The notes: generated from the sequence alone by a model not told the origin. Counted from the stretch's first letter, positions 35,899 through 48,570 are shown. The stretch: 64,000 bases of DNA from Myotis daubentonii (GCF_963259705.1 NC_081847.1:85806485-85870484); one strand, 5' to 3'. Numbers and translations are program-made.

Positions 35899-36112
35899 TT
35901 TTAAAAATATTTTTTTATTGATTTTAGAGAGGAAGGGAGAAGGAGAGAGAGAAACATCCATGATATGAGAGAATCATAGTTCCTCTGCCTCCTGCAAGTC
36001 CCCCACTGGGGATCAAGCCCACAACCTGGGCGTGTGCCCTTGACCAGAATTGAACCTGGGACCTTTCAGTTCGCAGGCCGACGCTCTATCCACTGAGCCA
36101 AACCGGCTAGGG
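35899..36112 (-). mobile_element. Ves SINE with duplication
   Basis: Full length on the minus strand, flanked by TAGGTTTACTTTT on both sides. Confidence 0.94.
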
Positions 36113-36114
36113 CT

Positions 36115-37211
36115 AGGTTTACTTTTATAGATCAGCAGAAGCTCAAGAACAAAATGGTTTACTCCTTCCTTCCTTTACTGTTTATTTGAAATTATTCCTT
36201 TCCACCTTAAATATATATATATATTCCTCCCAGCAGTTTCAAGGTCATAGGGGTCAAATGCCCATGCCCAGGCTGCTCAGACACCTGCAGGGAGGAAGCC
36301 CTCACTTCTGCAGCCCAGTCCACCCCTCAGGGGTCTGACCGGCCCCGTGCTCCTGCACCCCAAGCTAAATCTGCCTCCTGCAATGCGTACCCCCAGTTGA
36401 TCACGCTGAGCTTCAGAAGAACTGAGAGAGGGAGATATGAGTTCCAAGTGGCCGTCCCGCGGTATTTCAGGATCATGTCTCCTCTTTGCCGGCCTGTAAG
36501 TCCTGGGTGCCCCAGGTGTGCCTCCGATGCTACATCTCCAGGCATCTACCTCCAGATGAGCTTCTTTCCTGGGGTCCCCTTACGTGTGAAATCAACATCA
36601 GAACATACTTGCGTGGAGTCACATCTTGGGAGGAGTAGGGGTTCAATTCTACAGTCAGTGATAACACGGAGGTCACGCCGCACCAAGTTCTCCCGGAAAA
36701 CCCCTGCTGGTGCCCATCACCACACGGACGCTCTCGCTCCCAGAGGCCGGAACTGCCGACGGACACGGGTGCCCTCCTCCCGTCTACCCTCACCCGGGGC
36801 AGAGCCTCTAAGCAGGGACAGGATTTTCTTGTTTTTTGGTTGGCTGGTTTCTTGGGGGTTGTTTGCTTTTGCCTCCTGCACGTGGCTGCATTCCTGACAT
36901 TTAAATGCATCTGTGAGCCAGTAGGAAGTGCCACTGTTACTTAGGTCTCTTCCAAGGACATCTGTATTCTTTGGGTCAAGTTCAACATCCCCTCCACGGC
37001 TGGTCCTCGATCCACACCAATGCTTCATGATGGCCACACAAAGAGCCACCACTGGGCACAGTTCACCCAAAGAACTTCGTAAAACTTACATTCTCACGTC
37101 TCACTTTTGCAAAGGAGGTCATAAGGAGGTTAATGTGATCGCAATCTCACCATAGTACATAAAATCGATAGCACTGCCCTTCTCTAAAGCCTGAAACAAT
37201 TTAAGCAGCTA

Positions 37212-37246
<35 letters not shown>

Positions 37247-38154
37247 CTAGAAGACAATTGTGCTCTCTTATGATCATCTTTTATCATCCCGGGTGGAAAA
37301 ATTACTGGCACAGGTTTCTTGCCTGTGTGTTCCTGGTTACATCTGAAGTCGCCTTAGTGCACCAGCATCAGGCAAAGCAGAGGTAACATATCCTTTTAGG
37401 GTTAAAAAATGCTATTTTACAAGGGAGATTATGAACATCAAGCTTTACAAGAACTTCATATGACAGCCATTTAAAACACTCAAAACAGTAACACTAACAC
37501 AATGACATGAATCAAGGCCATCCTAATTTTATGGAAATGAGGCCATCTTACAATACAAACAAACAAACAGCTGCTGCCAAACTAACTTTGTTCTCAAGAA
37601 TAAGCTTCAACAAAGGACTATGGGTAGTTTGAAGGGCACAGGTCAGTGTACTGGGGGCAACTCTGCAAAGACCCATGCAAATTCTTCATACCGGGGGTAA
37701 GACTGCATGTTCACCTCTTGAGGGACTCATTCGTTAAAAGAAGGGCGTGGCAGTAAATAAGCTCTGTGAGCGCTAGCAGACATCTTGCTTGGATGTTGAT
37801 GCACCCCCGGCATTGCCTTCCTGCCCAAATGGCAGGGTGTTTTCTGAGGACCATCCTTTGATATCACTACTTGCTGTTTTCTCCATCTTGAAGGGCTGTG
37901 CAAACAAAGCTTCGGCCCCAACGTGCTCCGTGCAATCAGCCTGTTTGCCCCCTCTCCCCACTCTCCCGCAAGCAAGTCTCCAGAGGGGGACAGCTCTGCA
38001 GGCTGGGAGCCCTGCTGATGGAACTCTGACCCTCGTCACCTCGCACTGAAGTGTCTACTGGGCCCGGGACCTGCCCTCCTCCACGCTCAGGCAGGAGACA
38101 GAGGGCGTGCTGAGGGGGGGACAGGAGTGAGAGCTAAGGAATCTCACCAACCTT
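36115..38154. other. Unassigned intronic stretch
   Basis: No gene found. It contains a T run of about 35 at 37210-37244, most likely the remnant of a retroposon tail. Confidence 0.5.
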
Positions 38155-38400
38155 TTAAAAATTAATTTATTTATTAATCTTTATTGTTGATAGTACCGAT
38201 GTTCCCCCTTTTACCACCCCATTCCCCCCTCCACCCAGTCCCCACCCCAGGTCACCAACTTTCTACTCAATGGGCCGCATCCCAGCAACTTATCATCTTG
38301 GTCAAATGCCTCATTGATACACTTCTGCTGGATGGATACAGTCCCCGGGAATGGATACACTTCCGCTGGATGGATACAGTCCCCGGGATGGCGCCAAACT
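38155..38400 (-). mobile_element. LINE 3' end fragment with 38-bp tandem duplication
   Basis: ATTAATCTTTATTGTTGATA followed by C-rich TTCCCCCTTTTACCACCCC resembles the sequence at 63905-64000 and fits the reversed 3' end of a bat LINE. From 38316 a unit beginning GATACACTTCTGCTGGATGG is repeated at 38354 with one substitution. Confidence 0.55.
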
Positions 38401-40715
38401 GAATATAATTGTGAGCTCCTTAGTAAGAGCTACATCTCATGCACCTTTCCTGCCCAGCACTGTGCCTACATCAAGAAAACTCGCACCGATTTGTCTGTTA
38501 CACAACACTGCCCAACCCACCGAGACCAGGCGTGGAAGCCGCCTCGGCTGGGGGGAGGGCAGGGCGGCCCTGGCTCACAGGAGCAGCTGAAGATGGAATT
38601 CCTGGCACAGGCAGCTTGACTCAGCGCAGAGTTCACAGCCCAACTGGCACGTGGTGGCCTCGTGCTGCCTCTGCCTGTGTAACACTGTGAGGTCACAGGC
38701 TGTGCCCCTCAAAACTACGAACTCCCCCACCGCGCTGCCGTGAACGAGCTGCTAGTCTAACCATCGTTTGCCACGGGGAGTAAGTACGTGAAAATGACGA
38801 TTTCTTAAGGTGCCCGCCCTGCACGGTAACTTAACAGAAAAACCCTGAGATGCATAAACAGAGCTCCGCAGGGAAGTGCGACCACTGAGCCCCTGGCGAA
38901 GCGCAAGAAGCATGAGGCGCGATTTTACATTCCAGCGTTAAGCCGGGGCTGACCTACTGGGTCACGGGCAGAGCAGTCGCAGCCTAACTAATGAGCTGCT
39001 GTAGTTGGCCCCGGGGTTTCAGACACAGGCTCCTGGTCGGGGGCTGCTGGGGTTACTTACAGCCCCGCACGCACGGCACTGCTCTGTGGCCGGCACTCAG
39101 GCAGCTTCTGATTTCTGAGATGGTTCACATTGCCACGTGAGCGCCGTTCAGACGGATCCCCTTAGCATCTGTCCCATTCAGCAAGAACTCTCTACATGGC
39201 TGAGTGTTGTGTAACCCCAGCGGCAAGCTGAGTGGGGTTTGGTTTCACACAGCCAGTCAGATTGCAGGGATATTAACAGTAGGCGATCCCTAGGGCCTTT
39301 ATTAAGGATGGATTACAGAGGTTAAGGAATGTGGGGGGGGGGGGGCGAGTGGAGGAAGCAACTGGAGAAAAAGGACCTAGAACACGTTCAGCAGAGATGG
39401 ACAAAAACCAAAAAGAAAGGGGTTCTTATTGTGCTATTTGTCAGAGCAGGTTTTAAGGTCCATATCCCAGCACTGTTTTTGGGGTGTGAGACATGGGAAC
39501 CATCACCCGAATCCCAGGCAGGAGTTGCTGGTGGTCAGAATCCAGACTAGGAACCCAGGCAGGAGGGTGCAAGCACCATAACTAACCAGATCTAGCCAGA
39601 AATGAAACCAGGCCCAGCAAATGCCTCCCCCATCCTACTCAATGGGGTGAAAGGCAGCATCTACACTTTCACTAGCTCTGGGGGTCCTTCTGAGGTACCC
39701 CTACGTGGAAAACCCATGGCTCCAGGGCCTGCCACCCCCACAGCCTCTGCTGAGGACAAGGCACGGTTCCCGGGACTGGGCCATCGTGGGAAGTTCCTTG
39801 AGGCAGCGCCACCTGGACCAGGTGCACCCATCAAGAGGCTGCCTGTACAGAGGCTTCAGAGCTTCTCTCGCTAGTGAACAGCGATGACATCACAGGCAGA
39901 GAGAGGAGCCCATCTAAACTGGACCTGGAGAGTCAGAAAGGCGAGGAGAGAAGACAGGAAAAAGAGCAGAGCCCTGGGGAGCAACTGCATCCCGGCGATG
40001 GCATCGGCTGCTGGCAGGATAGCCTGGTCCCTCCCGTCTTGGCGGTCGCGAGCATCTTCCCGGTTCCCTAGTGCTGTGCCTGTTAAGCCGTATTGCTCAG
40101 ACCGGCCACGCCTGGCTCCCGAGAGGGCATCCTCAGAATAGAGCCCACATCTTGACATGCCCTTGAAACCAAAATAGCCAAGCACACCAAGTGCCAGGAG
40201 GGGCTACAGACAGACCCGGGCGTCCACTAGTGGTGTCCAGGTGGGATGCTCTCTCAGCACAAACTGGGGGAAGCCCACCCCCCTCCACCGATTGTGAACT
40301 ATGGGACAGTCAGGTCTGAAGCTCTAGGGATGCAGATTTGAGATGATGGGGGGGTCCTCAAAGCCAAGACCTTAATATGCCATTTGCTCCGTTCCTCCCC
40401 ACACCTCAAAAGGGAAGGCATGTGCACAGCCTGGAGCTTCTCCATCAGGGCTGGTGCTCCGCCAAGGAGAGGAGCCATCCCAGGCTGGCGGCCGCTCTGG
40501 GGCGGCTGAGTGAGCGGCCAGAGCACTTTCCCAGCCCTTCAGACTCTCACCCCACATGCCCTAGCCGGGCCTGGGGCTTCCCCAAGGACAAGACTCCTCC
40601 TAGCAACAGCTCCCAAGTTCTCCTCTTATCTCATCAGCACGCCCCAGGGTTGTTCAGCTCCCACTTTCTCCTCTTATCTCATCAGCACGCCCCTAAACTT
40701 CTGACCTTTTCTGCA
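38401..40715. other. Unassigned intronic stretch
   Basis: No gene. It has a G run near 39331-39345 and a duplicated word CTCCTCTTATCTCATCAGCA at 40620 and 40671. Confidence 0.45.
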
Positions 40716-40719
40716 GATA

Positions 40720-40800
40720 ACGGAGCCTGGAGGTTAAGTGGTTGCCTAAGGTCACACAGCTGATTAAAGGGGAAAACAGGATTCACAATCCAGGTCTATC
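40720..40800 (-). mobile_element. MIR fragment
   Basis: TGCCTAAGGTCACACAGCTG with GGATTCACAATCCAGG is reverse MIR. Confidence 0.75.
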
Positions 40801-40849
40801 CAGTCAGAAGATTATGCTTTTAATCTCTCCTTTTCCTGCCTGTTTCCCC

Positions 40850-41207
40850 TGGAGTTAAGGGTTTTACTGAGGTATAACACACCATGTAAGATCTGCCTCT
40901 TAAGTGTACAGTTCAGGTCCCCGCTCCCTCCCACAACCGCCGTTCTGCTCTCGTCTCTCTGAATCTGACTCCTCCAGGTACCCCATGGACGTGGGCTCAC
41001 ACAGTATGTGTCCTTTGGTGACTGCGTTATTTCACTGACCATAATGTCCTCAAGGTTCACCCAGGGTGTCGCATGTGCCAGGATTTCCTTCTTTGCTGAA
41101 TAACATGCCAACGAAGGACAGGCCGCATCTTGCTTCCCCAGTCACCCCGATGGACACTGGATCGCGCCTACAACTCTTGGCTCCTGTGAATAATGCTATG
41201 TTATCCT
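40850..41207 (-). mobile_element. L1M 3' end
   Basis: TTACTGAGGTATAACACACC, CTTAAGTGTACAGTTCAGGT, ATAATGTCCTCAAGGTTCAC and GTGAATAATGCTATG are the reversed 3' UTR of old L1M LINEs. Confidence 0.85.
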
Positions 41208-41958
41208 CCTGTCTCATCTTCTATTCCGCGGCTAACATTACAGGGGAAGGAATATACAAAGAGCTTCCTTCCATCTGCTTTCGAAAGAGCATTCTAGGAA
41301 GTGGAATAAACTCTCCATGCGATTATTCAATCAGCAGATATCTATTAATGCTTTCCACTTATCACAACATGAAGGCAATTACATACCCACATGTACCCAT
41401 CTATGTGTGGATATTAATACAATTCAGTGGGACTATAAATCAGTGGTAACTATAAAATTCTGTGAGCCTTTAAGTTTTTAAGCAAGCAGACCAGAACTGC
41501 TACATGCAAATGAGTCTTTTCCAGACAGGCCGAGAGCTCTACGCTGATGGATCACGGATGGTAACTCCCCCGGAAGGAAGAGATGTAGGAGAGCCCCGGA
41601 GTCACACTTGGTCCATAATAGAAATGTGTCAGTCAATCCCTACCACACTCAACCAGCTCGGCTCTTTGAATAACTCTTGGCTATTTCCAGGACAGAAAGC
41701 CTACACTCCGGCATAAAGTTATATTGCATATAAACAAAACAAGGACACACACACCACCAGATTTGAAGCCAATTTCAGAAAAGGTATTGACGGGCTCCAG
41801 GATCCTCACCCCTCTGCCAAAGAGGCTATCCCGAAAGAAAAAGCATTCGCGCAGAGGGGTGGGATCCAGCATGTCCGTTATAAACTAATCACAGTGTTAG
41901 GGTGTTCTCACCATGCCGGTGCAGCAGCTTGTTACACAGTTACACACACACACGCGCA

Positions 41959-41991
<33 letters not shown>

Positions 41992-42635
41992 CCGGTAAAA
42001 TGACAATTAAAAAGAGCAAGCCGCTTGATAGCAAAGAAACACAGTTTGTGGCTGAGGGGACTCGCCTTTTCCCTATTTTACAAACGAACATCAGCCCTCA
42101 CTAGTGAGTACGGGCCAACTGAGAATGTGATTAACTCTGATGAGGTGAGATGGAGCCATGTATCTCCTTTTAATGTACGAATACCTCCTCGAGGCTTAGT
42201 CACACAACCAATGAACCCCTGGATGGGAAGAGCTCAAGGGCCAAAGGCTGCCCTGCAGCGCCGGGCCCTTCCTCTCTGCCTCCTGCCTGGGCGCTGACAT
42301 GCGCCCCGGGAGGGGGAGGTGCCCGCACAGTTGTTGGCTGCGCAATGAATATAAAAGAGGGTCTGACTCTCCGGATGAAAACTATGAGGAGCGTCATCGC
42401 CGTCCCCGTGGGAGAGAAGACAGCGGAAGCGGACGTGATCCATTTTCTCTTCCCGATCCGCTGTTGTCTCTTTTGAAAGCCACCTGCTTTGTCTGCTCTC
42501 ACGGGAATGATGCAGACTCCTGTCTGCCTCGACCCAATCATGCAAATATCGCCGAGTTCTGATGAGATTTGATTGGGAAAAAATAAAGAGTTTATGCTTT
42601 TCATGTAAATGATAGGAAGGTAAGTGCAGAATATA

Positions 42636-42666
<31 letters not shown>

Positions 42667-43047
42667 ACTCAGAATTATGTGTAAAATTAGGATATTCAAA
42701 AAGAAGGCAGTGACAGTTTACACATCCACAAATGTTAGTAGTGCTTCGCTGTTATTCCACATTCAAGCCTTGTGCCAAGCCTCTGGGCACAGAAATAAGA
42801 AAGGAAAATGACATTTCCTTATCTCCTGACGTGGACTCACATTCCATGGATTTAGGCAAGTGCCAGAGGGAGCAGATGGGCCTCTCACTGGGAACTCTAA
42901 GCCAACATGACAGGAGAAGGCAACGTTAGGGTGCAGGTAGCCACTGCTGGAAAGGCCTTTCCTCGAAGTGCCTTGGCCCGGACACATGAGAGCACAGGTG
43001 GGCTTTAAACCCGTTCGGTGGCATTTACTGTTCCTACAGCTGATCTG
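41208..43047. other. Unassigned intronic stretch with a repeat-free core
   Basis: No gene. The part 42290-42620 is free of recognised repeats, contains TATAAAAGAG (about 42350) and an octamer ATGCAAAT (about 42540), and could be regulatory. A TG microsatellite is at 42642-42665. Confidence 0.4.
41942..41990 (+). repeat. Alternating CA/CG microsatellite
   Basis: Forty-nine bases of alternating purine and pyrimidine, switching from CA to CG units. Confidence 0.95.
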
Positions 43048-43240
43048 CCCACCGGCGTGGCTCAGTGGTTGAGCATCAATTTAGGAACCAGGAGGTCACG
43101 GTTCAATTCCCCATCAGGGCACATGCCCGAGTTGTGGGCTGGATCCCCAGTAGAGGGAGTGCAGGAGGCAGCTGATCAGTGATTCTCTCTCATCACTAAT
43201 GTGTCTATCTCTCTCTCCCTTCCTCTCTGAAATATATATA
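43048..43240 (+). mobile_element. Ves SINE
   Basis: Head GTGGCTCAGTGGTTGAGCAT through TC-rich region; tail replaced by a short AT repeat. Confidence 0.92.
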
Positions 43241-43531
43241 TATATTTCTGAATCTTGGGGACTGGGAGGGATATGAGCATAAGATTCAACCCAGATCTTC
43301 CATGAGAGCAGTTTTGCCAATACAGACGCTCGACCATCCATTGCATGCACATAAACAAGTAAAATGGAGAATCAGAAAATCTCAAAGCTTTTTAAAATTT
43401 GGCTTTGGAGCTCATCCTATTTCCCGCAGCATCACCTCCTTTAGGATGCGTGATTGATGAGGTGCGGTAATGAAATGAATGCGCACTCACCACGCTCTCT
43501 AGCAGATGCCAACTGCGCCGCTTCCGCTCCG

Positions 43532-43568
43532 CCCCCCCCTTAGCCCCCCCCCCACTCCCTCCCCCCCC
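43532..43568 (+). repeat. C-rich tract
   Basis: Several runs of 7 to 9 C. Confidence 0.9.
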
Positions 43569-43914
43569 TCGAACTACCATTCCAGTTTTCCTTTCCCCAT
43601 TCCCTGGCTTTTCCCTCATGCTTTTATCACATATAGAGCCTTATTCTGCTCATTTTGCTGATTTCAGAAATTCATAAAAATAGTATCATTCTGTATGTAT
43701 TCTCCTCCAAAACACCTCCAATGACAAGGGCGTCTCGTAATAAAATCAGGCAGCATGTTCTGAGCACGCACCATGCATGGGTGGGACTGCACTGGGGTCT
43801 GGATGGGCAGTCAGCAAATACAAGTGGAACCAGAGTCTGAAGTGAATGGCGAGGCCACACAGTAGAGAACTGAATATGGCACAATTTGCCAGTTCAAATA
43901 TTTCACCATTTCTT

Positions 43915-44146
43915 TTCTTTTTTATTTTTTTAAAAATATATTTTATTGATTTTTTACAGAGAGGAAGGGAGACGGATAGAGAGTTAGAAACATCGATGAG
44001 AGGGAAACATCAATTCAGCTGCCTCCTGCGCACTCCCTACTGGGGATGTGCCCGCAACCAAGGTACATGCCCTTGAACGGAATCGAACCTGGGACCCTTC
44101 AGTTCGCAGGCTGACGCTGTATCCACTGAGCCAACCCAGCCAGGAC
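43915..44146 (-). mobile_element. Ves SINE
   Basis: Full length on the minus strand; flanked by the related words CAAATATTTCACCATTTC and CAAGTATCTCACCTTTTC. Confidence 0.94.
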
Positions 44147-44147
44147 C

Positions 44148-47079
44148 AAGTATCTCACCTTTTCATCCTTCCCCTAAGACGCGCAGTGTGCCGTCACCGT
44201 GCACGCAGAACTGGCACACCGCTGCCCGGTGCCTTTCTCTCGCGGAGGCTGGTCTCTCAGCCGGCGGCCTGACCCTCTTCGTGCCGGATTCTTTGAATTC
44301 CATGCAGAGGCGTCTGGATGTTCTCATTACCCTCAGAATTTCATGTCACAACGCATTTGAATTTTATAACAGCCGAAGCTCTCTGGAGAAACCGGGAACT
44401 TTTCATGACGAGCCTTCTTAGCAAAGGACAGAAAAGCCTACGGGCCCGTGTCACTGCCAGAATCGCTCCAAGAAGGGCAATGCTTTGAAAGTCAGTGGAT
44501 AAATGTAAGTCAGAGGAGCATTCTGAGCCATGAACTCGGCGCTCAGATATATAAGCTTGGTCACTGCCACAGCAAATTAGCACGATATGACCAGTGCTCA
44601 CCCACGCCAGGATCCAGACCACGCAAAGAGCTCCTCCTCGTGTCCAGCTGAGATGCCCCTGCGTGGAGGGTGGCCATGCTGACACCCTGAGTGAGGACGA
44701 TGGGCTCATTTTCCATCAGACACATGCCCAGCCAATAGGCGGTGAGCAGGGCGCCCCCATAAAGGGGAAGACCTCTGATGAAATGCAGCATCAGGCACAC
44801 TTTAACCAGAAGGAAACGGGAAGAAACTTACAGCTAAAAAGCAAGGTCTTCCAAAACACCCGAGTGGGGAAACTGGGTGTCTGCAAATGGCTACAAAAGT
44901 TCCAGCAGGACTTGGGGGGATGAGGGTTCGGGGGGACCTAGGGGACAATCTCCCAAACAAGCCCCTACTAAGGCGGAGCACTATACACACCGGAGGCTCC
45001 CCGAGTGTTCCATACAGCCTCTGTCTCCCCATCTCAGCCTAAGTGGGGAGATGTGACATGAGAAAAATGATCAACAAGGCGGGGGCGGGGGGGTGCAGGT
45101 CACGCTTGTTTGGTGCATACAGGCAACAGGCAGGCAGAGGACAGGCCCTGTGAACTGACAATTTGCACGGAAACGCTGAAATGCTGATGGTGACCGGCAG
45201 GCCCAGGTAGGGCCCGCTGGGCTTATAGGCCCACCCGAGAAAGGGGGACAGAGGGGAAAGGGAGGGGGGACTCGGAGCAGGGAAGGACTGGGACTGGGAG
45301 AAGCCTGCATGACCTGATCCATAAGGAAGAGACAGTTAGAGGACAGCAGCCCAAAAGCACAAGAGGACTGGCCCCCAACGGGAGCCTTAGAGTGGCGGCC
45401 CTCATGCTCAAAGTCACACCCTAGTGGCACCCAGAACCAGCACTTGTCCATTAAAACCCAAGCAGGAAAGGATTACCTAAAGGTAGGTTTCAGTCTGGTG
45501 ATTTCGTCACTCTGCTGGCTAGAAGCATGCTGAAAAGCGTATCACTGGACAGAGCAATATTTAAAATTTCATCCAGAACAACCCTTGTGTGGGAGAAGAC
45601 TTGCATTACTCAGCCTGAGGGAGAGGCTATGGATTCGACACTTTAAAAATCAGACCATTTTCTGCAATTATCATCATTAAACTGTACTCGCCACGCTTGC
45701 ACGCGTTTGGGCGTCTTCCTGGAACCTGCACAAATTAAAGAGCCCACACTGTCTTTTCCTGTGGGCTGGAAACAGAGTGGCAACACTCAGCAGCCCCGCC
45801 TTGCTGTGCGAGTGGATGGGGCTGACTCACTTTGACATCACCCTCCAAGTGCGGGGCATGCCCTTTCCCACCCAGGAAAGCCGCAACACAAAGAAAGCGA
45901 TTTCTCCAGCGCGAGGTGTTGGGTCTTCCACAAGCAGGAAGCCTTTGCTCATGGGAAGTGCCCTTTGCCAACGACTAAAACCAACTCCAAAACGAATACG
46001 TCCACTTCCTTCGACAACCAGGAACAGACCAGTAGGCTAAGTCCTCACCTGAAACCTGAGACTTCATACCTACAGCTCATTTATACACAGAAACGTGTGT
46101 CTCGTTCCAATAACAACATCTGTCTCATTGCAATAATCACGTCTTCCAATTGTATCGCCAAAGCAACAGGTATAATCAATAAAGGGCCTTGACATTCCCA
46201 TCCCAGTTATAAACGCGGTTGGTGTAACGGGTCCTTACTTCCAACCTGCGTAATACAGTGAAGCGCGTGCCTGGATCCAGCGAGCATTGTCAGACAAGCA
46301 GGTTAAGAGTAAAAGGGGTCACTGGCCACTGGAGGCTGCATTAACATGAGCAAATCGTGCCCTCAGAAGCGCAGTGAATCAGAGTAGCCGCAGTTTCTCT
46401 GTCTGCCTTGTGGTTCACACGCATCCTGAGAATCCAGCCTAGCAAGTGCGATGATGACGGCTGGAAAACAATGTGACTGCTTCTCACCGTCAGGCATGGG
46501 CGTTCCACTCTGCCACAGAGACAAGCCACTGCCCAGGACACAAGCTGGACGCGACCGCGTTGCCCACAGAAACATCTCCCGTTCAGACCCATCCATCTAA
46601 ATACGATTAAGAACTAGAAACCCATTAACAGAGCAAGGCTCGGTCCCCCACAGCCCCAGGGAGAAAACCTAATAACTCTTCCTGGATTATGCCAAACCCT
46701 CACACGAATGCAGAAGCCGCGTGTCTGGCGTGTCCTCCCGTTGCCTCTTCCTGGTGAACAGTTTGGTCCGCCCCCTGAAGTCCTGACAGGTATCTACAAC
46801 CTGGACTCCCGCTGGCTCACCACTCCCAAGTGAGCCTGCAACACACGCCTCTGGAGTCAGACTTAACCGAGTGTTTTCCTCTGAGAGTGTTGCCTGCAGA
46901 GCAGCCCAGTGTGAACTCGCATCTTTGGGAAGGAGCGCTGAGGAGGCTCCAACAGAGAAGGGCTGACTCCGTCCTCCATTCGCTCCATGGCATGCAGCCG
47001 CCACTCGTGCCCGAGGCCAGGACTGGGCGATGCCCTGCAGTCAATTCACCGTCACTCCTTGGGGGACAGAGCTCAGCGC
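44148..47079. other. Unassigned intronic stretch
   Basis: No gene or confident repeat; GC content rises towards the CpG island. Confidence 0.45.
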
Positions 47080-48331
47080 TTCACACTCAGGTTCGGGTCC
47101 CCCTGCACCCCTGGTCCCGCCCCCCGCGGAGGTCCCCGATGCCGGCTCCCGGAGCTCCGCCCCGGGGGCAGGGGGTGGGGCAGACTCTCTCCCCAAAGCC
47201 CGACGCGGAGGGTGCACCCGGCTGGAACCTCAGCCCCTCCCCTCCCGGCTGCCGGGGGGCCGGGTGGGGTGGGGGCCGAGGCGGCTGAGACCCCACCCCA
47301 GGCAGGTGACACCCTCGGTGGCCACCTCGCGCCCTCCCAGGTTCGCCGAAGAAGCCGCACCCCCCCCCCCGCAGGAGGTCTCGCCCGCGCGAGGGCTGCG
47401 GCCCGGCCCAGGGCCCCGGTGAAGGGGCGGAAGGGGCTCTCCCCTCTGCCCAGCCTGCAGCCCGGCGGGGAGCTGGGCATCGCACCCCCGACCCCCCACC
47501 CCCACCCCCCTGCACCCGGACCTGCGCACAGGCACCGTCGAGTGTCCCGGCCACACACAGGCGAAGCGTCGGGGCACCTGAAACTTATGTTAGGAAGGGG
47601 GGGGAGGCTGGGGCGCGTCCTTAGAGGCCCCCGTCCCCGCACCCCGCGCCCAGCTGAAACCCGAGGGACCCCGAGGCTCGGCACGGCGCTCGGGAGCGGC
47701 TGGTCCAACTGTCCCACCGCCGCCGCGTGGAAGCGGTGCCTGCCCGCCGCACCTGTCCCCACGCACCCACCCGCCTGGGAGGCACCTGGACCCCCGCACC
47801 CCCTCCTCCCCGCACCACCCGCCCCGGCTCTGCGTGACTCCGACCCTCCCCGCAGCGAGGCGGCCCCGGGAGGGCGCTCCCTGGGGTGGTGACCGCGCGG
47901 CCCCGCCTGGAGACCTGGGAGCACCTCTCGCTCCGGCCCACCCTCCCCCACCCGCCGCCGCCGCCCCGACACCAGGTTGGGACCCCCTCTCTCTCCTCCC
48001 GCCAGCCCGGGGTCCCCTCGCTGGTCCGCGGGGGCAAGGACGCCTCGGGAACCTCAGGAGGCCGCCCGGAGCTCCCGCCGCGGAGCACCTGGGTCCCCGG
48101 GGTGCCGACCCCACGGGCGCCCCGGGGGGCTGTCCCCGCGCCCCGCGGCTCCGGAGAGAGCGGCGGCGGCCGGCGGGCTCGGGGAGGGCGGCGGGGCAGA
48201 GCCGCGGCCGGGCGAGCGGGCGCTCCCTCCCGGACGGAAACTTTCTCCGGCGCCGAAGTTCGGGGGCCGCGGAGGCGGCAGAGGGTGGGCGGGCTCCGGG
48301 CGCCCCGACTCCCCGCGCCGCCCGCACCCAC

Positions 48332-48358
48332 CTGGCTGTAGAGCTCGCTGAGCGACAT
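48332..48358 (-). CDS. MYO5B: MYO5B coding exon 1 (myosin Vb N-terminus)
   Basis: Reading the minus strand from 48358 gives nine codons, MSLSELYSQ, followed at once by a splice donor (CAG|GTGGGT, GT at 48331-48330). Human myosin Vb begins MSVGELYSQ and, as I recall it, its first coding exon also ends after this Gln in phase 0; myosin Va begins MAASELYTK. The start has a purine at -3 (GCCATGT), and the reading frame is closed upstream by a TGA at 48440-48442. Myosin Vb is an actin-based processive motor that works with Rab11 and Rab11-FIP2 on recycling endosomes and apical membrane traffic; its loss causes microvillus inclusion disease. Only this first exon is here: I found no exon 2 (motif RVWIPDPDEVW) on the minus strand of 1-48331. 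The call rests on a short peptide, but the CpG island, the donor and the neighbouring CFAP53 in the human gene order make it solid. Confidence 0.87.
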
Positions 48359-48439
48359 GGCCCGCGGCGGCCGAGCCGGGCCCGTGTCCCGCGGGGGCCT
48401 CCTCGCGCCCGGCGCGGGCGGTCGGCTCTCGGCGGCGGC

Positions 48440-48469
48440 TCAGTGCGCGGCCCGCCCGGCTGGCGCCAT
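48440..48469 (-). other. Upstream ORF in MYO5B leader, overlapping a YY1-like motif
   Basis: On the minus strand an ATG at 48469 opens nine codons (MAPAGRAAH) ended by TGA at 48442-48440, 81 bases before the MYO5B start. It is in the same frame as the main ORF but closed by its stop. The ATG lies in AAGATGGCG, the core of the YY1 site commonly found just downstream of mammalian transcription starts, with A at -3 and G at +4, a good initiation context. If the transcript begins above it, the uORF could dampen MYO5B translation; if transcription starts at or below it, the motif is only a YY1 site. Confidence 0.55.
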
Positions 48470-48570
48470 CTTCCCGGCGGGAGTTGGTGCTCCGCGTCCC
48501 TTTCCCCGACCTGCCCGCCGGCTTCCTGGAGGCGCCGCGGCCGCAGCTCCCAGCCGCGACCTTTACTCCC

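Larger units (their letters stand above)
1..48331 (-). other. MYO5B: MYO5B intron 1 (3' end beyond the window)
   Basis: Everything left of the exon 1 donor is intron 1 of MYO5B, read right to left in the transcript. No open frame here has the features of a mammalian exon (bounded by AG and GT, homologous to a known protein), and the longer frames are GC-rich chance frames or run through repeats. The content is Ves SINEs, HeliBats, hAT, piggyBac and Tigger DNA transposons, MIR, L2 and L1M fragments, microsatellites, and unassigned unique stretches listed separately. A long first intron is consistent with the large size of MYO5B in other mammals. Enhancers are likely in such an intron but cannot be proven from one sequence. 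Confidence 0.8.

Noticed and set aside
40618..40694. Two copies of a 20-base word spaced by about 50 bases, reminiscent of an array
   Set aside because: Only two copies and no spacer regularity; a simple local duplication, not CRISPR.
1..48331. Further MYO5B exons
   Set aside because: No minus-strand peptide resembling the conserved start of the motor domain was found, so exon 2 is taken to lie beyond the left edge.
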